This document shows positions 16,899-25,640 of a stretch of DNA of 64,000 nt, piece by piece; positions within the stretch are counted from its first letter, which is position 1, and each line of letters begins with the position of its first letter. The position numbers and the translations under genes are program-made. The stretch comes from Gelidibacter salicanalis (GTDB lineage Bacteria > Bacteroidota > Bacteroidia > Flavobacteriales > Flavobacteriaceae), in contig NZ_VORX01000010.1 in the NCBI RefSeq assembly GCF_007997285.1, positions 40,179 to 104,178 on the forward strand, read 5' to 3'. The notes beneath the pieces were generated by a model, which made no database searches, had not been told where the DNA came from, and worked only from the letters and a program-made list of their open reading frames with translations.

Positions 16899-17408
16899 AT
16901 GATGATAAAACCGAGAACTAAAGCACCAGATTTGACCATTGACTTAGTGAATGATACCACTTGGTCCTTAGCTGATCAAACTCCAGATAATTTCACCTTA
17001 GTGGTTGTTTACAGAGGCAAACATTGCCCAATTTGTAAAAAATATCTCCAAACCCTTCAACAGCATTTACCAGAATTTACTGAAAAAGGCGTGAATCTCA
17101 TTGCCATCAGTTCTGATTCTGAAAAGCGGGCAAAAGCGACTTATGATGAATGGAAAGTAAAAGATTTACCGATAGGTTATAACTTTCCGATTGCCGAGGC
17201 AAGAGCTTGGGGACTTGCCATTTCAAAAGGTATAAAAGAAGAACCTGAGGAGTTTATTGAACCAGCACTCTTCCTGATTCGTCCGGATCAAACGCTTTAT
17301 GCCTCATCCATACAAACGATGCCGTTTGCAAGACCGGAAATTGAAGAGTTGTTAAAATCTATCGATTTTATCGTTAAAGAAAATTACCCAGCACGAGGTG
17401 AAGCCTAA
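16899..17408 (+). CDS. Peroxiredoxin-like (AhpC/TSA) protein
   Basis: A 169-residue thioredoxin-fold protein of the AhpC/TSA superfamily. The active-site area is VVYRGKHCPICKKYLQTLQ with Cys43 and Cys46 in a CPIC arrangement, instead of the usual PxxxTxxC, followed by the TSA-like LIAISSDSEKRAKATYDEW and a C-terminal PALFLIRPDQTLYASSIQ strand. This subgroup is usually annotated as peroxiredoxin-like. It would reduce peroxides or disulfides in the cytosol. No signal peptide. The neighbouring LLM oxidoreductase and CIA30 protein suggest a redox setting. Confidence 0.85.
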   Translation: MMIKPRTKAPDLTIDLVNDTTWSLADQTPDNFTLVVVYRGKHCPICKKYLQTLQQHLPEFTEKGVNLIAISSDSEKRAKATYDEWKVKDLPIGYNFPIAEARAWGLAISKGIKEEPEEFIEPALFLIRPDQTLYASSIQTMPFARPEIEELLKSIDFIVKENYPARGEA

Positions 17409-17458
17409 TTGATTCCTACCAAAACACTTTTTGTTATGTTTCCAAATTTTCTTTCAAG

Positions 17459-17962
17459 ATGACTTCTCAAGATAACAGCGTAATTTATGACTTTCAGTCG
17501 CCACAACCAGATGCCCTTAGTTGGCATGTGGTTAATGACGGGGTCATGGGTGGACTTTCTAAAAGCAAAATAGTTTTGACTGACAAAGGGAATGGCTTGT
17601 TTACAGGTGCAATATCCACTGAAAACAATGGTGGATTTGCAACTGCGAAACGGTCGTTTTTACAGAAGGAGGTGTCTCAATTCGATAGGATTAATCTGCG
17701 CGTAAAAGGGGATGGAAAATCGTATCAACTCCGCATCAAATCTTATGAAGCACAGCAGTATTCCTACGTTCAAAAATTTAAAACTTCCGGGGAATGGCAA
17801 ATGATTACCCTTTATTTTGATCAATTTTATCCAATTTATAGAGGAACTAGCCTAGATCGTCCCAACTACGATGGTAAGTTGATGGCAGAAATAACCTTTC
17901 TAATCGGTAATAAACGGGATGAATCTTTTGCCTTAGAGATTGAACGTATGTGGTTGGCCTGA
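17459..17962 (+). CDS. CIA30-family (NADH:ubiquinone oxidoreductase intermediate-associated protein 30) protein
   Basis: A 167-residue jelly-roll protein of the CIA30/NDUFAF1 family. Signature parts are SWHVVNDGVMGGLSKSK near the start, FATAKRSFLQKEVSQFDRINLRVKGDGKSYQLRIK, a WQMITLYFDQFYPIYRGT strand, and EITFLIGNKRDESFALEIERMWL at the end. Length is that of the bacterial single-domain form. In mitochondria the family helps complex I assembly; in bacteria it is seen as a carbohydrate-binding-like fold with undefined role. No signal peptide is visible. It is the last plus-strand gene before the helicases. Confidence 0.88.
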   Translation: MTSQDNSVIYDFQSPQPDALSWHVVNDGVMGGLSKSKIVLTDKGNGLFTGAISTENNGGFATAKRSFLQKEVSQFDRINLRVKGDGKSYQLRIKSYEAQQYSYVQKFKTSGEWQMITLYFDQFYPIYRGTSLDRPNYDGKLMAEITFLIGNKRDESFALEIERMWLA

Positions 17963-18121
17963 AAATTTTAGTTTTATGTCCATATGGCTTCCATAATTTT
18001 GCTTTAAGAAATTTCTAAACGATATTATTTGCGATATGTTTAAACAGATGTTGCCGTCTATTCACACCATTGCATCTTGTATTAATAGTCCAAATGATAG
18101 GATTCTCTGCCTAAGTGTGGT

Positions 18122-18129
18122 TATCTTTG
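18122..18129 (+). promoter_or_regulatory. -7 box upstream of the helicase pair
   Basis: TATCTTTG, an exact TAnnTTTG, ends 15 bases before the helicase start. The upstream TTG box is not clear at the usual distance (TTC at about 20 bases). Confidence 0.45.
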
Positions 18130-18144
18130 CACAAAATTTTGTAA

Positions 18145-19488
18145 ATGTCAAAACAGTTTTCAGATTTAGGAATACATGAGCAATTTCAAAAAAGTTTAGC
18201 AACTTTAAAAATTACTATTCCTACGGATATTCAAATAAAGACCATTCCTATTGTTCTCAATCAACAAGAAGATGTTGTGGTGTTGGCAAAAACTGGAACA
18301 GGAAAAACCGCTGCTTTCGGTTTGCCTTTGTTACAATTGATTGATGCTGAAAAAACAGAGGTACAAGCGTTAATTTTAGCGCCAACAAGAGAATTAGGCC
18401 AACAAATTTATGACAACCTGACTGCTTTTTCTGCAAACAGCCCTGAAATTTCCATCGCTTCACTATGTGGTGGTATTCCCATTAAACCTCAAATAGAACG
18501 TTTAAAAACAACTACTCATATTATTGTTGCCACACCTGGACGTTTACTCGATTTGGTAAAACGTGGTGCTTTAAATATCAAAAGCGTACAGTATTTGGTA
18601 TTGGATGAAGCGGATGAAATGGTCAGCGCCCTAAAAGATGAAGTGGATGCCATTATTAAAGACATTTCAAAATCGAGACGTACCTTATTGTTCACGGCTA
18701 CAATGCCGGGAGCAATAAAACAATTGGTTCAAAATTACATGTCCAAACATGTGGTGCATATTGAAGCCGATATGGCATCTGTAGGACATCAAGGTATTGA
18801 TCATCAGTATGTCGTGGTGGAACCCATTGAAAAGCTAGAAGTTTTATTGCATTTTTTAAATTCTAAAGAAAGCGAACGCGGGATTATATTTTGTAAAACT
18901 AAGGCTGCCGTTAATAAATTAGCTAAGAATTTAGCTATTAACAAGTTTTCATCAGGAGCACTTCACGGCAGTTTAACCCAAGGCATTCGCGACCGGATTA
19001 TGGGACAATTTAGGGAAGGTTATATTGATATTTTAGTTGCTACAGATTTGGCAGCCCGTGGCATTGATGTAAAAGAAGTATCCTACGTGGTTAATTATCA
19101 TTTGCCAGACACTTACGAAGCGTATGTACACCGAAGTGGGCGTACGGCACGAGCAGGTGCTAAGGGGTTGTCTTTAACCATCTTACAACAAGAAGAAGTG
19201 CAAGACATTGCCGATTTTGAAAAAGAACTCGGTATTGTTTTTACTAAATTTAAAAAAGCGGACGCCCAAAGTATCGAAGAAAATAACGGCTTACTGTGGG
19301 CCAAAAAAATATTTAAGACCAAACCAAATCGGGAGGTTTCAGAAGATTTTAAATCGAAGATAAAGACCATCTTTCATCACCTGACAAAGGACGAATTGGT
19401 CGATAAAATACTCGCCAATTACTTGGCACAATCCAACACGGAAACGCTTAAACCAGAGGCTTCCAAAAAACATAAAAAGAACCAATAG
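18145..19488 (+). CDS. DEAD-box ATP-dependent RNA helicase
   Basis: A 447-residue RNA helicase with all core motifs in order: Q motif region (FSDLGIHEQFQKSL ... IPTDIQ), motif I AKTGTGKT, Ia PTRELGQQI, GG, TPGRLLD, motif II DEAD, motif III as TAT, then FCKTKAAV, the TDLAARGID motif V area and HRSGRTARAG motif VI. The C-terminal tail is basic (KKHKKNQ). It would unwind RNA duplexes in ribosome assembly, mRNA decay or cold adaptation. A second helicase begins 2 bases after its stop, so the two are cotranscribed. Confidence 0.95.
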   Translation: MSKQFSDLGIHEQFQKSLATLKITIPTDIQIKTIPIVLNQQEDVVVLAKTGTGKTAAFGLPLLQLIDAEKTEVQALILAPTRELGQQIYDNLTAFSANSPEISIASLCGGIPIKPQIERLKTTTHIIVATPGRLLDLVKRGALNIKSVQYLVLDEADEMVSALKDEVDAIIKDISKSRRTLLFTATMPGAIKQLVQNYMSKHVVHIEADMASVGHQGIDHQYVVVEPIEKLEVLLHFLNSKESERGIIFCKTKAAVNKLAKNLAINKFSSGALHGSLTQGIRDRIMGQFREGYIDILVATDLAARGIDVKEVSYVVNYHLPDTYEAYVHRSGRTARAGAKGLSLTILQQEEVQDIADFEKELGIVFTKFKKADAQSIEENNGLLWAKKIFKTKPNREVSEDFKSKIKTIFHHLTKDELVDKILANYLAQSNTETLKPEASKKHKKNQ

Positions 19489-19490
19489 CA

Positions 19491-20807
19491 ATGGCCAATA
19501 CTATAAAAGATCAACAGGATATTTTAGATAAGTTGAATATCCAAACCTTGCATCCCATGCAGGAGGAAGCCATTTCCGTAATAGCCGAACAGACCAATAC
19601 CATCTTATTATCACCAACAGGTACGGGTAAAACCCTGGCCTTTTTATTACCTTTATTGGATGTTTTAGACCCAACGAATCCTGACGTTCAGGCGCTTATA
19701 ATTGTGCCGTCTCGCGAACTTGCCATTCAAATTGAGCAGGTAGCCCGTAATATGGGCTCCGGATTTAAAATTAACGCGGTTTACGGTGGACGACCAATGT
19801 CCAAGGATAAAATTGAACTGAAGCACACTCCGGCGGTGTTGATTGGTACTCCCGGGCGGATTCTGGATCATTTTGATGCGGATCGTTTCTCGAAAAAAAG
19901 TATTAAAACCCTAATTTTGGATGAGTTTGATAAATCATTGGAAGATGGGTTTGAAGATGAAATGAAGCGCATCATTGGCCAATTGCCAAGTATTAATAAA
20001 CGGATTCTAACCAGTGCTACACAATTGGAGAAAATACCTGGGTTTGTAAGATTGGATAAACCATATGTAGTGGACTACCTTACGGTTAAACGAAAATCCA
20101 CTTTAGCAATTAAGACTGTGGTGTCTCAAAAACCGAATAAACTGCCAACTTTATTGGAGTTGTTGCAACATATTGGTAATGAGCAAGGGATCATCTTTTG
20201 TAATTTACGGGAGAATATCGATCGATTGAGTCACTTTTTGAAGCGTAACAAAATCAGTCATTCCACTTTTTCTGGAGGCATGGAGCAGCAAGACCGTGAA
20301 CGCTCTTTAATAACTTTCAGAAACGGCACGAGTCAAATATTGTTAGCCACTGATTTGGCCTCTAGAGGTATCGACATTCCGGAGCTTAACTTTATAATTC
20401 ATTATGAATTGCCAAAGCATAAGGAGGAATTCATCCATAGGAATGGAAGAACGGCGAGAGTCAATTCTAAAGGTACTGCCTATATCTTAAAAGGTAGCGA
20501 TGAAACCTTACCCGATTTCATCAAAGATTCACAAGGTGTAAACATTTCTAAAAAAGCGCCAAATACGCCGCCGCAATGGGAAACGCTATTTATCTCAGGC
20601 GGACGTAAAGATAAAATTTCCAAAGGTGATATTGTTGGACTTTTTATGAAGCAAGGAGGTCTTACTCAAGAGCAGTTGGGCACCATAGAACTGAAGCAGG
20701 ATTGCGCATTTATCGCCGTCCCGCTTAAAGAATCCAAACGCATTGTCACTCTTTTGGACAATACCCGTTTAAAGAAGAAAAAAGTAAGAATAAGAGTATT
20801 GGATTAA
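19491..20807 (+). CDS. DEAD-box-like helicase with DEFD motif and DbpA-type RNA-binding C-terminus
   Basis: A 438-residue helicase partnered with the preceding gene. Motif I is SPTGTGKT, Ia PSRELAIQ, TPGRILDHF, and motif II reads DEFD in place of DEAD. Motif III is SAT, V TDLASRGIDI and VI HRNGRTAR. The last 75 residues (from FISGGRKDKISKGDIVGLF to the end) match the DbpA RNA-binding fold, an RRM-like domain that targets a helicase to 23S rRNA. A ribosome-assembly role is likely by family. The start is 2 bases after the upstream stop. It is convergent with the desaturase with no terminator visible between. Confidence 0.92.
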   Translation: MANTIKDQQDILDKLNIQTLHPMQEEAISVIAEQTNTILLSPTGTGKTLAFLLPLLDVLDPTNPDVQALIIVPSRELAIQIEQVARNMGSGFKINAVYGGRPMSKDKIELKHTPAVLIGTPGRILDHFDADRFSKKSIKTLILDEFDKSLEDGFEDEMKRIIGQLPSINKRILTSATQLEKIPGFVRLDKPYVVDYLTVKRKSTLAIKTVVSQKPNKLPTLLELLQHIGNEQGIIFCNLRENIDRLSHFLKRNKISHSTFSGGMEQQDRERSLITFRNGTSQILLATDLASRGIDIPELNFIIHYELPKHKEEFIHRNGRTARVNSKGTAYILKGSDETLPDFIKDSQGVNISKKAPNTPPQWETLFISGGRKDKISKGDIVGLFMKQGGLTQEQLGTIELKQDCAFIAVPLKESKRIVTLLDNTRLKKKKVRIRVLD

Positions 20808-20820
20808 TAATCAGAAATTA

Positions 20821-21561
20821 TCACTTCTTGATTCTAACCGGTTTTAGTTGAATAAGGCCTACGGCATCCAAAACTCTAATCACTAAATACGTCATATCAA
20901 TTTCATACCATTTCACGCCAAAGTTAGCTCTACTGGCGTGTCTGTGGTGGTTGTTATGATAGCCTTCACCCATCATCAAGAAATCAAAACGAAATAGGTT
21001 TTTACTGGTATTTTTCATCTTATAATTGGCGTACCCATAAATATGACCGAACCAATTGATGATCACCCCATGGATAGGTGCCATTAAAAAGGTAATGGGC
21101 AATAAAAGCCATTGCCACCATGCGGTTGCGAAAAACACGAATACTAAAATATAAATGCCTATCCAAAGTAATCTGGAAAAACGAGATCCTGCAAATTTAT
21201 CAAAAGCAGCCCATTGCGGTACATTCTTGGTGAATTTCTGATCTACTTCTACACGCTGATCGTTGATATCTTGATAAATGGTTTTAGTCTTCCACATCAT
21301 GGCGAATAAATTATCGTCGTAAGAAGGGGAGTGTGGGTCTTTTTCAGTATCCGTATAGGCGTGGTGCATGCGGTGCATGATGCCATAACCATAAGCACTC
21401 AAATAACTTGAGCCTTGAAAAATCCAAGTCAATACAAAAGTTACACGTTCCATGCTCTTAGACATCGTAAACACTTGATGTGCAGCATAACGATGAAGAA
21501 AGAAAGACTGAAAAAACAAGCCTCCGTACCAAAGAACTAAAACGAAAATTACAATAACCAT
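20821..21561 (-). CDS. Acyl-CoA/fatty-acid desaturase (delta-9 type)
   Basis: A 246-residue membrane desaturase with the three histidine boxes that hold the di-iron centre: HRYAAH (residues 23-28), HRMHH and HNNHH. Four hydrophobic segments sit in the usual places. It would introduce a cis double bond into acyl chains to keep membranes fluid. It is shorter than eukaryotic SCD1, as expected for bacterial forms without extra tails. It has a textbook promoter 13 bases upstream. The neighbouring Crp/Fnr gene upstream on the same strand could regulate it. Confidence 0.93.
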   Translation of the reverse strand: MVIVIFVLVLWYGGLFFQSFFLHRYAAHQVFTMSKSMERVTFVLTWIFQGSSYLSAYGYGIMHRMHHAYTDTEKDPHSPSYDDNLFAMMWKTKTIYQDINDQRVEVDQKFTKNVPQWAAFDKFAGSRFSRLLWIGIYILVFVFFATAWWQWLLLPITFLMAPIHGVIINWFGHIYGYANYKMKNTSKNLFRFDFLMMGEGYHNNHHRHASRANFGVKWYEIDMTYLVIRVLDAVGLIQLKPVRIKK

Positions 21562-21573
21562 AATATTTTTTTA

Positions 21574-21604
21574 CAAAGATAAACTGATAGTTTGTGCGAA
21601 ACAA
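21574..21604 (-). promoter_or_regulatory. Flavobacterial promoter of the desaturase gene
   Basis: On the minus strand, TTG (complement of CAA 21602-21604), 20 bases, then TATCTTTG (complement of 21574-21581), 12 bases before the start codon at 21561. An exact consensus match with short leader. Confidence 0.7.
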
Positions 21605-21627
21605 TGAACCTAGGTCAAGTAATACGT

Positions 21628-22197
21628 CTATAAACGCTTTCTGATTCTGCTAAGTGCTTGAGCAGTAATGCCAATATAAGAGCTGATATATTTCAAGGGT
21701 ACCTCTTTTAATAGTTCTGGGCGTTCTTTAAACAGTTTTATGTAGCGTTCTTCGGCCGTAAGATTCAATAAATGTTGTTCGCGTTTAGATTTTATCAAAA
21801 ATAGACGCTCAGCAGTCAATCGGCCAATAAGATTCCCTATTTGCGTGGTTTTATAAACCGCCTGCAAATCGTCGTAAGTGATGCTTAACAACGTTGTCTC
21901 AGTAAGCGCTTGCAATTCATAGGCTGATGGGGTTTGCGTTAAAAAGGAATCATAAGCACTGACAAACTGATCTTTAAAACTAAAACCGAAAGTGATTTCC
22001 TTTTCTGGATTTTCCTTTGGAATATATAAACGGACCACCCCTGATTCAATAAATGAAATGTAATTTTCAATCTGATTGGCCTGTAAAAAAACGCCTTTCT
22101 TTGGTATCACGCGCCGGTGCAATTTGGAAGTGAAAAAATCCCAGTCTACGTTAGAGATGGTTGCAATTTGATCGAGATAGCTTCTAATTTGGTTCAC
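21628..22197 (-). CDS. Crp/Fnr-family transcription regulator
   Basis: A 189-residue regulator when started at GTG 22197 (VNQIRSYLDQIA). The cyclic-nucleotide-binding-like beta roll is seen as RRVIPKKGVFLQANQIENYISFIESGVVRLYIP, then the long dimer helix and the helix-turn-helix VPLKYISSYIGITAQALSRIRKRL. No cysteines fit an FNR-type Fe-S cluster, so the effector is unknown. The frame is open up to TTG 22293, but a perfect promoter lies at 22227-22257, so translation must begin after it. It lies between the NO reductase and the desaturase genes on the same strand. Confidence 0.88.
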   Translation of the reverse strand: MNQIRSYLDQIATISNVDWDFFTSKLHRRVIPKKGVFLQANQIENYISFIESGVVRLYIPKENPEKEITFGFSFKDQFVSAYDSFLTQTPSAYELQALTETTLLSITYDDLQAVYKTTQIGNLIGRLTAERLFLIKSKREQHLLNLTAEERYIKLFKERPELLKEVPLKYISSYIGITAQALSRIRKRL

Positions 22198-22226
22198 GGG
22201 TTTCTTTTGTAGGTTTAAGATCACTG

Positions 22227-22257
22227 CAAAGATAAGGATTTGGAGTTGGTTTTGCAA
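22227..22257 (-). promoter_or_regulatory. Promoter of the Crp/Fnr gene, fixing its start
   Basis: TTG (complement of CAA 22255-22257), 20 bases, TATCTTTG (complement of 22227-22234). Transcription would begin about 7 bases later, upstream of GTG 22197 and downstream of the earlier in-frame TTG and ATG codons. Confidence 0.7.
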
Positions 22258-22344
22258 TCCTCCGCGGACCCATCTAAGACTCATCTCTAGCAATAAAAAT
22301 TACTTTCGGGCAGCAGAACATAAGGGGTTGTTTTTAAGTTCTTT

Positions 22345-22380
22345 TTAAAAAAAAAGAGGTCAGCATATCCTGCTGACCTC
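22345..22380 (-). terminator. Terminator of the NO reductase unit
   Basis: A 10-bp stem GAGGTCAGCA / TGCTGACCTC (22356-22380), followed on the minus strand by a run of nine or more T, 24 bases after the qNOR stop. Confidence 0.88.
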
Positions 22381-22403
22381 TCAATTAAAATAAAAACGAT
22401 GAA

Positions 22404-24632
22404 TTACTGTCCAACTTTTTTTCGTCGGTAGTTATAGAGTGTTTCATCTATTGTAAACCAACAGAAATAAAAGATTCCGACAGAGAAGATGACATCGCCA
22501 ATCATACGCAACCATTTTAGGGTTTGAACGACGGGAGAATATAATAAGTCCGCATCTCTGGCAAATGAGTAGCCTTTGGTAATAGAGGTATACGCCTGTA
22601 TGATACCAATAGGCAATAAGCTAAAAATAACCATCGCCGTCAATCCGATATTCAATAACCAGAACGCCCGTTTCAACTTTGTATTTTGCCACACCCGGTC
22701 AGAATAAAAGCGGAGGCATATAATGATAAAGCCCATTCCCAACATCCCATATACGCCAAATAAAGCGGTGTGGGCGTGTACTGCTGTGGTGTTTAAACCT
22801 TGAATATAGTATAGTGCGATGGGTGGATTGATTAAAAATCCGAAGACCCCGGCACCGATAAAATTCCAAAAGGCAACGGCAATAAAGAAAAAGATAGGCC
22901 ATTTGTACTTTTGAATCCAATCTTTGCTTTTTAAAAGGTTCCAGTTTTCTCTGATTTCAAAGCCCATTAAGGTTAAAGGGACAACTTCCAACGCGCTAAA
23001 AGTAGCTCCAAGAGCAATAGCTTGAACGGGAGTTCCTGAGTAATATAAATGGTGTAAGGTTCCTATAATTCCTCCAGCTAAAAATATGGCTGCAGATGCC
23101 ACAGAGACGCGCCCCGCAGTTTTTGTAGAAATAACCTTCATTCGAGAAAAAATAAAGGCGATAACCACAGTTGCAAAAACTTCAAAGAAGCCTTCCACCC
23201 ATAGGTGTACCAGCCACCATCTCCAGTAATTAATCACGGGTAAGCTACTGTTTTCTCCATACATCAAACCTGAAAAGAAGAATAAACCTATAGCTACCAC
23301 AGAAACTAATAAAATAATGATCAGATCTTTTGATTCGTCTTTCTTATTTATAGCGTACATCAAATGTCTGCCCACCATAATAACCCACAATACTAAGCCT
23401 ATGGCCAAGAAATACTGCCAGAAACGCCCCAAATCCATATACTCATAGCCTTGGTGCCCAAAGAAAAAGTTGGTGGTTAAATCTAAGAATTGATGCACAC
23501 CAAGCCATTCGCCCATCATAGAGCCTAACACAATAATAATTAGGGCAAAGAACAGGAAGTTGATACCAAATACTTGGTATTTCATTTCTTTCCCAGAAAT
23601 CATAGGAGCTAAAAACAGTCCCGTGGCAAGCCAAGTGGCGGCAATCCAAAAAATAGCCAATTGCGTATGCCAAGTTCTGGTAATTGAATAGGGTAAATAT
23701 TGCGATAACTCAAATCCGAAAAACGCCTGACCTTCTACGGTGTAATGGACGGTAAGCGCTCCTAAAACCACTTGCAGTGCAATCAATAATGAGATGACAA
23801 TAAAGTATTTTAAAACCGCCTTTTGAGAACCTACCAATTGTAATTTTGAAAGCGGGTCAGAATTTGGTTTTTCTAAGATCTCACCCTTTTCATGGTTTCT
23901 CAAATAGTAGTAGGTTAGAATTCCTATAAATAGTAGGAGCAGAACAATTGATAAGCCTGACCAAATGAGAGAGTCATCAGTGATCAAATTATCAATTAAA
24001 GGTTCATGGGGCCAGTTTGAAGTATAGGTATACTCTTTTTCTGGACGATTGGTACTTGCCGCCCAAGAGGTCCAAAACAAAAAGGCATTTAGCTGCCCTA
24101 ATTTTACGGGATCAGTTAACGCGCCTTTCGGAATGGCATACTGCTCATGACCGTCAGAAAATATAGAACTATAATGGTTAATGTTGGCTGAAATGGCATC
24201 CCAGCGGATTTGTGAAATGCTGATGGTTTGGGTGTCTGCGTCAAAAGTGTTTGTTTTGACATCCTTAATCAGACGTGCCTTAAGAGCAGCTTTCTTTTCC
24301 ACATCAAGGTCGTCATAGGCGGTGTTATAATCCGTTTGTGCCCAATGCTCCAGCATGTAGACGGCTTCTTTGTGTATCCAATCTGCGGTCCAATCAGGTG
24401 CCACATAACTTCCGTGGCCCCAAATGGAACCTACTTCCATGCCGCCAATAGATTCCCATACATTTTGCCCGATTTGAATATCGGCTTTGGTATAGACCAC
24501 AGTATTGGTTTCTTTAATGACAACGTGTTCAGGAATTGGAGGCTGGGTTTGATAAACCTCGGTGCCGATCCATATCAGCACAATAAATGACAATACAACA
24601 ACGCTAATAAAAGCGATCCAAATTTTTCTCAT
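22404..24632 (-). CDS. norB: Quinol-dependent nitric oxide reductase (qNOR, NorZ type)
   Basis: A 742-residue single-subunit NO reductase, reducing two NO to N2O with quinol as donor in the inner membrane. The length and layout are those of qNOR: one N-terminal TM, a large periplasmic domain fused at the N-terminus (IGQNVWESIGGMEVGSIWGHGSYVAPDWTADW), then the 12-TM haem-copper-oxidase-like core. Haem and FeB histidines are seen in TWHTQLAIFWIA, NYWRWWLVHLWVEGFFEVFA, LHHLYYSGTP and VHAHTALFGVYG. The absence of a cytochrome c subunit gene agrees with the quinol form. A cupin and an Rrf2 regulator gene lie just upstream on the same strand; a strong terminator follows. Confidence 0.95.
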   Translation of the reverse strand: MRKIWIAFISVVVLSFIVLIWIGTEVYQTQPPIPEHVVIKETNTVVYTKADIQIGQNVWESIGGMEVGSIWGHGSYVAPDWTADWIHKEAVYMLEHWAQTDYNTAYDDLDVEKKAALKARLIKDVKTNTFDADTQTISISQIRWDAISANINHYSSIFSDGHEQYAIPKGALTDPVKLGQLNAFLFWTSWAASTNRPEKEYTYTSNWPHEPLIDNLITDDSLIWSGLSIVLLLLFIGILTYYYLRNHEKGEILEKPNSDPLSKLQLVGSQKAVLKYFIVISLLIALQVVLGALTVHYTVEGQAFFGFELSQYLPYSITRTWHTQLAIFWIAATWLATGLFLAPMISGKEMKYQVFGINFLFFALIIIVLGSMMGEWLGVHQFLDLTTNFFFGHQGYEYMDLGRFWQYFLAIGLVLWVIMVGRHLMYAINKKDESKDLIIILLVSVVAIGLFFFSGLMYGENSSLPVINYWRWWLVHLWVEGFFEVFATVVIAFIFSRMKVISTKTAGRVSVASAAIFLAGGIIGTLHHLYYSGTPVQAIALGATFSALEVVPLTLMGFEIRENWNLLKSKDWIQKYKWPIFFFIAVAFWNFIGAGVFGFLINPPIALYYIQGLNTTAVHAHTALFGVYGMLGMGFIIICLRFYSDRVWQNTKLKRAFWLLNIGLTAMVIFSLLPIGIIQAYTSITKGYSFARDADLLYSPVVQTLKWLRMIGDVIFSVGIFYFCWFTIDETLYNYRRKKVGQ

Positions 24633-24651
24633 GGTTTCTGGTTGGTTGGGG

Positions 24652-24990
24652 TTAGTCTACAATTTTATTTACACGGTCCACGCTATCATTTTTTGACAGC
24701 GATAAAAGGATAATGGCGTCTTCAGTACAGTATAAATCGTGAGGGACATTTGCCTCTAAGGCGATGAGATCTCCTTTTTTAAGTTTTCGGGTTTCACCGT
24801 GGACGCCAAAATCGATTTTCCCGTCAAAAAGGGAAACTACAATGGCGTTGGGCGCTTTGTGTTCTTTCATCAGTTGTCCTTTGCGCATAAGTATTCTGAT
24901 TTCTTTAGAGTGATCACTCTCCAGCATGACGCTGATGGCAGGTTTGTCGGTTTTGTAAATAAGGTGTTCAGTAATTGAAGCTGTTTTCAT
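24652..24990 (-). CDS. Small cupin-domain protein
   Basis: A 112-residue single-domain cupin with HKAPNAIVVSLFDGKIDFGVHG (first motif) and LKKGDLIALEANVPHDLYC (second motif). His residues in these parts could bind a metal, but the usual full HxH set is incomplete. The gene sits 19 bases upstream of the qNOR start and is almost certainly cotranscribed with it, so a role linked to NO or nitrogen-oxide stress is inferred. Exact function is unknown. Confidence 0.85.
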   Translation of the reverse strand: MKTASITEHLIYKTDKPAISVMLESDHSKEIRILMRKGQLMKEHKAPNAIVVSLFDGKIDFGVHGETRKLKKGDLIALEANVPHDLYCTEDAIILLSLSKNDSVDRVNKIVD

Positions 24991-25057
24991 AAAATAATGT
25001 AAGTGAATTGTTAATTAATATAAAAAGGTCTATTTATCCTTTATTGATGTAAATGTG

Positions 25058-25492
25058 TTATCTTTTTAAATGGAAACGGTCTAAATTCATCTCGTTGACC
25101 AACATGATTAAGGTGGTGTTTTGCAGCATTGCTTGGAGTTCCTCTTTAATGGCCACAAATTTGAAGTGGAGGGGGCAAGGTTTTTTATCATTGCACTGCT
25201 TCAATCCTAAGCCACAATTGGTATAAATGGAATCTCCATCTAAGACGCTTACAACGGCTTCAAGCGTAAGGTTTTTCATGGCTTCTGGTGCCATAAAAAA
25301 GCCGCCTTTTGGCCCTTTGCTAGAATCAATGAGGTTGTTTTTGACTAATTGCTGCAAAATTTTAGCTGTAAATGCCGGAGGTGAATCCACCGCTTGAGAA
25401 ATCGAAGTTAAGCTGGCTTTATGCCCCAGATGTGATTGTTGTGCAATAAAAATTACTGCTCTTAATCCGTACTCACAAGACTTTGAAAACAT
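25058..25492 (-). CDS. Rrf2-family Fe-S transcription regulator (NsrR-like)
   Basis: A 144-residue Rrf2 protein with an N-terminal winged helix (FSKSCEYGLRAVIFIAQQS, PAFTAKILQQLVKNNLI, GPKGGFFMA) and three conserved cysteines, Cys93, Cys100 and Cys106, in TNCGLGLKQCNDKKPC, suited to hold an Fe-S cluster. NsrR and relatives lose repression when NO attacks such a cluster. Its place upstream of a cupin and qNOR gene, on the same strand, fits an NO sensor controlling its own detoxification unit. A near-perfect dyad covers its promoter. NO sensing is inferred, not shown. Confidence 0.87.
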   Translation of the reverse strand: MFSKSCEYGLRAVIFIAQQSHLGHKASLTSISQAVDSPPAFTAKILQQLVKNNLIDSSKGPKGGFFMAPEAMKNLTLEAVVSVLDGDSIYTNCGLGLKQCNDKKPCPLHFKFVAIKEELQAMLQNTTLIMLVNEMNLDRFHLKR

Positions 25493-25509
25493 AGAGGTGA
25501 TTTAGCCCA

Positions 25510-25552
25510 CAAAAGTATAGGAAAATTCAATAAAGGACAATTTTATCCTATA
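25510..25552 (-). promoter_or_regulatory. Promoter of the Rrf2 gene overlapped by a long dyad
   Basis: Minus-strand TTG (complement of 25538-25540), 20 bases, then TACTTTTG (complement of 25510-25517). The dyad arms TATAGGAAAATT (25516-25527) and AATTTTATCCTATA (25539-25552) match but for one extra base, and cover the region from above the TTG box to the -7 box. This is a good candidate self-operator. Confidence 0.6.
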
Positions 25553-25640
25553 TTAAATTAACAAAAAAACCGGCTGATATTTAGGGTGCTGAATGCTAAT
25601 AATTTAGAAACAAATTAATTTTATTGACAACAGTGTCTTC

